Origin: Ferruginibacter sp.
Lineage (GTDB): Bacteria; Bacteroidota; Bacteroidia; Chitinophagales; Chitinophagaceae
Direction of reading: 5' to 3'
DNA: 19,974 nt
Assembly (NCBI GenBank): GCA_025357775.1
Contig: JANXOQ010000375.1
Location: forward strand, 1 to 19,974
The position numbers and the translations under genes were made by a program. How positions within the stretch are numbered: position 1 is the first letter of the stretch; every line of letters starts with the position of its first letter. Of this stretch, positions 15,402 to 19,974 are shown piece after piece. The notes under the pieces are model-generated. The model was given only the letters and a program-made list of their open reading frames with translations, ran no database searches and was not told where the DNA came from.

Positions 15402-16034
15402 TTACACCCGTTTCAACCAACCAGTAATACTCATTCTATCTCTATTTGCCTTCACAACCTCATGCTCCATTTCTTCACTCTTAAAAAACACTGCTGTTTG
15501 AGATTGGGGCTGTATTTTTTGTACTAATTCATTTTGATAAACCAAAAGTTGCCCACCATCTTCTTCAAGCCAATTATTGTTTAAGTAATTTATAATTGAA
15601 TACTTTCTATTGTTATCATTTTTAAATTGGTCTTTGTGCCGCTTGTAGCCTGTGCCTTTACCATATACTGCGTAATGAAATTCGTATGCATTTATACCTG
15701 TATAGCAAGTACTATTAAGCCGTTCAATAAAACTTTCTACTTGGTTTAAAAACTGTTGTTCAAACACATTGTCATGGCTTTTATCCATCCAATAAATTTT
15801 ATCACCACGCATTTGCTGCGTAGTATCCATAATGGTTTCATTGCCCACGCCTGCATAAGTCATTAAATTATTTGCTTGCAAGTATTTTATATTTTCTTGT
15901 AAGCCATTAGATAAATCTTTACTTAAAAAATTAATGTCTATACCTATATTATTTTCTAAAAAACTATCTATAAGTTGGTCGTGAGGGTTGTGCATATTTG
16001 TAAATAAGAAATCAAGATAGTGTAGTAATGTCAT
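15402..16034 (-). CDS. 2-oxoglutarate/Fe(II)-dependent dioxygenase (prolyl 4-hydroxylase-like)
   Basis: A 210-residue non-heme iron oxygenase of the SM-20/P4Hc type, expected to hydroxylate a protein or small molecule using 2-oxoglutarate and O2. The iron triad is H133-x-D135 (in YKRHKDQF) and H191 (in EMEHEVVK). R200 in ANRDRMSITGW is the probable 2-oxoglutarate anchor. YGKGTGY and DGGQLLVY are typical surrounding motifs. Two starts are possible: ATG at 16034, only three bases from the fasciclin terminator stem, or ATG at 15995 (residue 14, MHNPHDQLIDSFL). The second fits the domain boundary better. The target is unknown. It is convergent with the toxin remnant. Confidence 0.88.
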   Translation of the reverse strand: MTLLHYLDFLFTNMHNPHDQLIDSFLENNIGIDINFLSKDLSNGLQENIKYLQANNLMTYAGVGNETIMDTTQQMRGDKIYWMDKSHDNVFEQQFLNQVESFIERLNSTCYTGINAYEFHYAVYGKGTGYKRHKDQFKNDNNRKYSIINYLNNNWLEEDGGQLLVYQNELVQKIQPQSQTAVFFKSEEMEHEVVKANRDRMSITGWLKRV

Positions 16035-16036
16035 TA

Positions 16037-16080
16037 AAAATGATAAGTCGCTTCATTTTCATAAAGCGACTTATCATTTT
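16037..16080 (-). terminator. Hairpin terminator after the fasciclin gene
   Basis: A perfect 17-bp inverted repeat (16037-16053 with 16064-16080) with a 10-base loop. On the minus strand the stem begins 21 bases after the fasciclin stop codon and ends in TTTTT, which fits an intrinsic terminator. Its last bases touch the upstream ATG of the oxygenase gene, so any oxygenase promoter must lie in or after the hairpin. Confidence 0.8.
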
Positions 16081-16101
16081 GACAATGAGGAAATAATTTT
16101 A

Positions 16102-17262
16102 TTATTGTGGTAAAAGTACTTTATCAATTACCTGTATCACACCATTGGTCGCCAATAAATCGGCAGGCGCAATTTTCGAATACATATTATTAGCACCACC
16201 TTTTACAAAGCCACTATTATAGCCAAGTATAGTAGTTATTTTATTATTAGGTGCAGCAGCTAGTGTTGTTACTTTTCTAAAAATACCAAGGTCCCAAGCA
16301 AAATTTCTACTAGATACAACATGGTATTTTAAAATATTTGCTAATGCTGCTATTTGTGTTGGGTTTGTAATACTATTTATATTTGCTTTGCTATTAAACG
16401 GAGCTGGCAATTGGGCAAATGCAGTATTGGTAGGTGCAAAAACCGTAAAATCTCCACTGCCTGTAAACACCGAAACTAAACTTGCTTTTGCTAATGCGGC
16501 AACCAATATTGAAAAGTTTGAAGTGTCGGCAACTGCAATATCTGCTATTGTTTTTGTTGGAAAAATTAATACTTTATTAATAACATGAATAACACCGTTG
16601 CTAGCTTTTATATTGGCAAAAATAACATCGCTACTGCCGTTTACTTTTATAAAACCAAACGTTTTAGAAAAATAAATAGTATTGTCATTTGCAGTACCAG
16701 CAGCCTTTATGGTTATTGCGCTGCTGGGTCCATTTGCTATTTGGTTTGCTTTTACTTTTGTGCCAAGTACATGGTATAGTAATACTGATTTTAAAAATGA
16801 AATATTAGCTGCACTGGTAATACCTGCAATATTAGCAGCATTATTAAAAGGAACTGGTAATTGTGCAAAAGCATCGTCAGTAGGTGCAAATACAGTAAGT
16901 TTAGCTTCTTCGTTAGATAGAGCTGTGGCAAGACCAGTTTTTACAACTGCTGCTACTAAACTAGAAAAATGAGGATTGGCAATAGCTATTTCTACAATGT
17001 TTTTTTTTGCTCCTTTTTCAAAATCAGTTTCACTAGTTTCTGTAAAACCCAATGCCATTGCTTCTTTATTTGCATTCGCTGGTACTAACTGTTCTAAAGC
17101 CATTGCAGAAGTTGCTGCTTTTTGACCAGTAAGGTCATTATCAAGAGATTGCTCTTGAGATAAATCTTGGTTTTTTTTACATGCAGTAAATAAAATACCT
17201 GTAAAAAATACGATGGCAATTGCTCTAGCAATTTTGTGCCATTTGAATTGTAATGTTTGCAT
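16102..17262 (-). CDS. Lipoprotein with two fasciclin (FAS1) domains
   Basis: A 386-residue surface or periplasmic lipoprotein with two FAS1 domains, a fold linked to cell adhesion and matrix contact. The N-terminus is a lipoprotein signal with the acylated cysteine at residue 28 (ILFTACKKN). The frame is open a further 41 codons upstream, but the ATG at 17262 gives the signal and is preferred. FAS1-1 (about 90-230) and FAS1-2 (about 240-385) each show the H1 motif (LTVFAPTDDAFAQLP, FTVFAPTNTAFAQLP), the YHV segment (LLYHVLG, LKYHVVS) and the H2-like GVI(H/Q)VI(N/D)KVL. The two domains are also alike in DNA (16391-16450 versus 16841-16900), so the second probably arose by internal duplication. 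A terminator follows. Many ORFs on the opposite strand here are shadows. Confidence 0.92.
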   Translation of the reverse strand: MQTLQFKWHKIARAIAIVFFTGILFTACKKNQDLSQEQSLDNDLTGQKAATSAMALEQLVPANANKEAMALGFTETSETDFEKGAKKNIVEIAIANPHFSSLVAAVVKTGLATALSNEEAKLTVFAPTDDAFAQLPVPFNNAANIAGITSAANISFLKSVLLYHVLGTKVKANQIANGPSSAITIKAAGTANDNTIYFSKTFGFIKVNGSSDVIFANIKASNGVIHVINKVLIFPTKTIADIAVADTSNFSILVAALAKASLVSVFTGSGDFTVFAPTNTAFAQLPAPFNSKANINSITNPTQIAALANILKYHVVSSRNFAWDLGIFRKVTTLAAAPNNKITTILGYNSGFVKGGANNMYSKIAPADLLATNGVIQVIDKVLLPQ

Positions 17263-17577
17263 AATTATAATTTTATTGTAGTAGTGCAAAAACAAAACCA
17301 AAATAGTTTTATGTGTATAAATTTCGCTTAAACTACTAAAATATGGAGTGAAATGCGATAATATTAGTTTGTATTGTAAACACATTAATAAATCATTATG
17401 TTTGAAAAAACTATGTGTAATTCTATGATTTTATAGGTAAAAATTTACCAAACTCAATTTGATATTTAGGGTTTGAAAATTTTATGTTTTATTAAAATTT
17501 GGAGAGAATTTTAATAATTGAGTTAAGATTTTTTCTTATCAACAAAAAAATATAATTTACACCTCTAAAATACGAAC
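17263..17577. other. Divergent intergenic region, 315 bases
   Basis: This AT-rich spacer lies between the divergent fasciclin and small secreted protein genes. It holds a near-palindrome, GGTAAA-AA-TTTACC at 17436-17449, that could be an operator. It also holds an exact TAnnTTTG motif (TATGTTTG, 17397-17404), 174 bases ahead of the plus-strand gene, with a TTTG 25 bases before it. No gene or known RNA family is recognised. Confidence 0.4.
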
Positions 17578-17919
17578 ATGAAAAAAAGTATAATAATATC
17601 TCTGTTTTCAATGCTAATAACAATTACAAGTATAAAAGCACAACAGGTTATAAGAGATGTAGCAAGTGAAAAACTAGCACCTAATGCATTATCAAAAATA
17701 GTATTGCTTAAGTTATCTGCTGCTGGTTTTTCAAATGAAATATTGGGTAAGGCATATCCTATTTTTTCTGAATATTATACCTATTTGCAAACAGCTATAC
17801 CTGAGGATAAACTTAAATTAATAGCCAAAAGAGATGATAATTTAAAAACAATTTTTACAGAAACGCAAATGGCTACTTGGAAAAATACAGTAGAGCCTTC
17901 CTTGCTACTTGGAAAGTAA
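17578..17919 (+). CDS. Small secreted protein of unknown function
   Basis: A 113-residue protein with a typical signal peptide (residues 1-21, ending SIKA before QQ), so about 92 residues after export. The mature part is predicted to be mostly helical. It ends in the pattern LKTIFTETQMATWKNTVEPSLLLGK, similar in layout to small periplasmic helical proteins in which 'LT-x-x-Q-x-x-x-(W/Y)' marks the last helix, as in Spy-like chaperone families. I do not assign a family. It stands alone, with its own terminator about 20 bases downstream and an upstream promoter region shared with the divergent fasciclin gene. Confidence 0.75.
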   Translation: MKKSIIISLFSMLITITSIKAQQVIRDVASEKLAPNALSKIVLLKLSAAGFSNEILGKAYPIFSEYYTYLQTAIPEDKLKLIAKRDDNLKTIFTETQMATWKNTVEPSLLLGK

Positions 17920-17940
17920 ATTAATTTTAGAATGTTTTAT

Positions 17941-17977
17941 AAAAGCCTTCACTTGTTTGTGTGGGCTTTTGTTTTTT
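17941..17977 (+). terminator. Intrinsic terminator after the small secreted protein gene
   Basis: AAAAGCC (17941-17947) pairs with GGCTTTT (17964-17970). Inside is a CAC/GTG helix (17950-17952 with 17959-17961) after a two-base internal loop. G and six T follow (17971-17977). The stem begins 21 bases after the stop codon of the gene ending at 17919. Confidence 0.8.
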
Positions 17978-18011
17978 AATATTATACATTTATTTTTTAC
18001 AAAATTAAATA

Positions 18012-18665
18012 CTAGCGTAATGCGCCTACGCTCAAAACTTCATCAATCCTACCCTTAAGCGTTTTATAATCTGTATACCCACTTGCTACCAAATGAAATT
18101 TTGTATCTGCAGTTTGTATAAGTACGCATGGGTAGCCTGTTACTTGCAATTGCTTCATTAGTGCAAATTCGTAGTAAGCCATTTCTTTGTACTCATCACT
18201 TTTAAGTTTATCATAAAACGTTTCGGCTTGAATGCTATATTTTTCAAGTAAGTGCCTGTATGCTTCATCGTCTGTTAAATCTCTGCCTTCATTGTGCAAG
18301 GCATTCTGTAAATCATTAGCAAACTCTACAGAGCGTTTAGGATAAAATTCTTTAAATACACACATTGCAATAGCAGGTTTTTCTGAGTTTGGGTGCCAGT
18401 CACTTTCTTCGGGATTTTTTATATGCCACAAATAATCTTCGCCAAATTTTACTCCTGTAAGTTCTTCTACATTTTTATATGCATTTATAATGTAAGTAGC
18501 AGATGCGCTGATATGTGTTGATTTTTCTGGCAATATCATACCACCACTGAGCACATCTGTATGCATTATTGCTTCATAGTTATCAGCAATTTTTTTTATT
18601 ATTGGGCTAAAGCCGTAACACCAACCGCAGTAGGCATCGTAGCAATAAATTAGGAGTGGTTGCAT
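18012..18665 (-). CDS. DsbA family thiol oxidoreductase (FrnE-like)
   Basis: A 217-residue thioredoxin-fold protein with the helical insertion of the DsbA family. The redox site is C13-G-W-C16 at the very N-terminus (YDAYCGWCYGF), and the cis-proline segment is VTGYPCVLI. No signal peptide precedes the active site, so unlike classical DsbA it should be cytosolic, as is usual for FrnE-like proteins. These act in disulfide handling or as isomerase-like enzymes; the physiological role is not known. Cysteine beside the cis-proline (GYPC) is unusual, as most relatives carry Thr or Ser, and could form an extra redox site. It is convergent with the small secreted protein gene, whose terminator lies between them. 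Confidence 0.9.
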   Translation of the reverse strand: MQPLLIYCYDAYCGWCYGFSPIIKKIADNYEAIMHTDVLSGGMILPEKSTHISASATYIINAYKNVEELTGVKFGEDYLWHIKNPEESDWHPNSEKPAIAMCVFKEFYPKRSVEFANDLQNALHNEGRDLTDDEAYRHLLEKYSIQAETFYDKLKSDEYKEMAYYEFALMKQLQVTGYPCVLIQTADTKFHLVASGYTDYKTLKGRIDEVLSVGALR

Positions 18666-18956
18666 TATCTATGTTTTATTGGCTGATTTATTTTTACTTA
18701 AGTGCTTTAGTAATTTATTAAACCGTTAGTTAGTTTGAAATAACTACTAAACTTTCTTGAAAACGTAAATTTATACCAATTTAAACTCAGTTATAAAAAT
18801 TATAAAGTATTTACTTACAATTCATTCACAATAAGTATAATTTAAGCATTTACTATAAAATATTTTTAGTGCAAAAAAAACAAACAATAATAATTACCCA
18901 AAGCAGCACTTTTACCCAAAAAATTGCCTTAAATTTATAGTGTAAATAAATAAACT
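18666..18956. other. Divergent intergenic region between the DsbA-like and ECF sigma genes
   Basis: This AT-rich spacer of 291 bases holds no recognisable gene. TAAATTTA at 18930-18937, with TTTT 16 bases upstream, is a near-consensus promoter for the sigma factor gene and predicts a leader of about 14 bases. If the ECF factor controls itself, its target motif should also be here, but I cannot identify it. Confidence 0.35.
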
Positions 18957-19538
18957 ATGACGGAAGAGCAAATGCTTGTTGGAAGTGTTAGAAATAATGC
19001 AGCTGCACAAGAAGCGTTTTATAATCGCTTTAGCCCTCGTATGCTTGGTGTTTGTTATCGGTTTGCAAAAAGTAGAGAAGATGCAGAGGATATGTTGCAA
19101 GAGGGATTTATAAAAATTTTTACCCAAATAAATCAATACAGAAACGAAGGCGCATTAGAAGGATGGATACGCAGAATAATTGTGCATACATGTATAAATG
19201 TATTGAAGAAAAATAAACGATTTGATGATACTGTTGATTTAGTAAACGCACATAGCCTGCATACAAACGAAAATTATGTACCAAGTATTTTACAAGCAAA
19301 AGAGGTAACGGAGTGCATAAGATTATTGCCTATCGGATACAGAACAGTATTAAACTTATACGCTATAGAAGGCTACTCACATAAAGAAATTGGAAGTATG
19401 TTAGAAATTGGAGAGAGTACTAGTAGAAGCCAATATACAAGAGCAAGAGCAATGCTGGAGGAAGTTTTAGTAAAAAGAAATGTTATAGAAAAGGGACAAT
19501 ATAAAAATAATTTTGGAAAAATAAATTCGAAAAATTAA
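18957..19538 (+). CDS. ECF-family RNA polymerase sigma factor
   Basis: A 193-residue extracytoplasmic-function sigma factor. Region 2 covers about residues 15-85, including the conserved DAEDMLQEGFIKIF (42-55) and the -10 recognition segment WIRRIIVHTCINVLKK. Region 4 covers about 112-172, with the -35 helix-turn-helix GYSHKEIGSMLEIGESTSRSQYTRAR (139-164). The unusual STSRSQYTRAR recognition helix is typical of Bacteroidota ECF factors rather than the proteobacterial STVKSRLxRAR. The tail of about 20 residues is basic. It is followed 34 bases downstream by a gene for a single-pass membrane protein, a usual arrangement for ECF factors and their membrane regulators. Confidence 0.93.
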   Translation: MTEEQMLVGSVRNNAAAQEAFYNRFSPRMLGVCYRFAKSREDAEDMLQEGFIKIFTQINQYRNEGALEGWIRRIIVHTCINVLKKNKRFDDTVDLVNAHSLHTNENYVPSILQAKEVTECIRLLPIGYRTVLNLYAIEGYSHKEIGSMLEIGESTSRSQYTRARAMLEEVLVKRNVIEKGQYKNNFGKINSKN

Positions 19539-19572
19539 TACCTCAATATTTTTCTAAAAATTCTTTTAAACG

Positions 19573-19974
19573 ATGGAACAAAATAATTACAGGGATGAAT
19601 TTGAGCAATTTCTAAGGGGCTGCACCGACGATTTTATAATGATACCTGCAAGAAAAGTTTGGCATGGTATATATAATGATGTTCACCCAGCAAAGCGTTG
19701 GCCATCATTGGCTATAGCCTTACTAATACTCATATCTATTTTATTTGTAGGAGTATCTAATAACAATAATATAAACAATGCTTCGCAAAATGCAGCATTT
19801 GTATTCACTGCTAATAAAGCCACAGTCCACGTACCGACTATATTAAAAACAAACAGCACTAAAAATTTATTAGAAAATAATAAACAAACTAATAAATTGT
19901 TTTCAAAAAATCACAATAAAAAAGCTAGTAATAAAAACATGGAGATTTCAGTAAGCCCAGCAGATTTTCATAAA
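19573..19974 (+). CDS. Single-pass membrane protein downstream of ECF sigma factor (partial)
   Basis: An open frame from ATG at 19573 to the window edge (134 residues so far, no stop). Residues 1-43 are cytosolic and include IMIPARKVWHGIYNDVHPAKRWPSL. In Bacteroidota, a D/E-rich lead plus (P-x-x-K-V-W-x-x-I) and then an Arg-Trp before the membrane segment is common in the protein encoded after an ECF sigma factor. A hydrophobic helix follows (about 45-61), then a low-complexity N/K/S-rich periplasmic region. Known relatives are usually long, some ending in an outer-membrane beta-barrel or PorT-like domain, but that part is outside the window. It may act as an anti-sigma factor by analogy of position; this is not shown by sequence. 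Confidence 0.75.
   Translation, partial: MEQNNYRDEFEQFLRGCTDDFIMIPARKVWHGIYNDVHPAKRWPSLAIALLILISILFVGVSNNNNINNASQNAAFVFTANKATVHVPTILKTNSTKNLLENNKQTNKLFSKNHNKKASNKNMEISVSPADFHK

Noticed and set aside
16388..16972. Overlapping plus-strand open frames inside the fasciclin gene
   Set aside because: They are antisense shadows of a well-supported FAS1 gene, with no motif or start context of their own.
1..19974. tRNA genes, CRISPR repeats, transposase genes or prophage genes
   Set aside because: I searched by eye for T-arm sequences, spaced direct repeats, terminal inverted repeats and transposase or integrase motifs and found none.

Overview
The window looks like a chromosomal segment of an AT-rich member of the Bacteroidota, most likely Chitinophagaceae-like; that placement is an inference. 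The support is: roughly one-third GC, no Shine-Dalgarno sequences ahead of genes, several TTG or GTG starts, TAnnTTTG motifs (the Bacteroidota -7 promoter box) just ahead of starts, a sphingolipid-type serine palmitoyltransferase, secreted FAS1 lipoproteins, and an ECF sigma factor followed by a single-pass membrane protein. I see no tRNA, rRNA, CRISPR array, insertion sequence or prophage.

Layout. 22-1372 (minus): GNAT acetyltransferase overlapping an EamA transporter. 1467-3705 (plus): an unrecognised four-TM protein, D-aminoacyl-tRNA deacylase (dtd) and a MazG-like pyrophosphohydrolase. A GC-rich, foldable stretch ending in nine T lies between the last two. 3823-7427 (plus): strong intrinsic terminator, secreted PhoD-like phosphatase, RlmD-type 23S rRNA methyltransferase, rhomboid protease. 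7431-8703 (minus): serine palmitoyltransferase split by one extra base in an A8 run. 8908-10539 (plus): YtcJ-like amidohydrolase lipoprotein. 10586-11731 (minus): sterol desaturase/fatty-acid hydroxylase. 11827-12945 (plus): GNAT-fold N-acyltransferase. 12996-14336 (minus): DEAD-box RNA helicase whose motif II reads DEMD. 14446-15343 (plus): membrane-anchored thioredoxin, then a DUF6922/AbiEi-like protein overlapping a 39-codon remnant of an AbiEii nucleotidyltransferase toxin. 15402-17262 (minus): 2OG-Fe(II) oxygenase and a two-domain FAS1 lipoprotein, separated by a perfect 17-bp hairpin. 17578-17919 (plus): small secreted protein with its own terminator. 18012-18665 (minus): DsbA-like protein. 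18957-19974 (plus): ECF sigma factor and the start of its membrane-protein partner, cut by the window edge.

Most of the window is ordinary housekeeping and envelope biology. A possible theme is envelope lipid: serine palmitoyltransferase, a membrane di-iron hydroxylase and a GNAT-fold N-acyltransferase lie within 5.5 kb, which would suit ceramide synthesis and hydroxylation, though they are on alternating strands and separated by an amidohydrolase. The points most worth checking are the truncated AbiE-like toxin-antitoxin locus, the homopolymer frameshift in serine palmitoyltransferase, and the structured RNA candidate between dtd and mazG. I found no complete, clearly novel multi-gene system.
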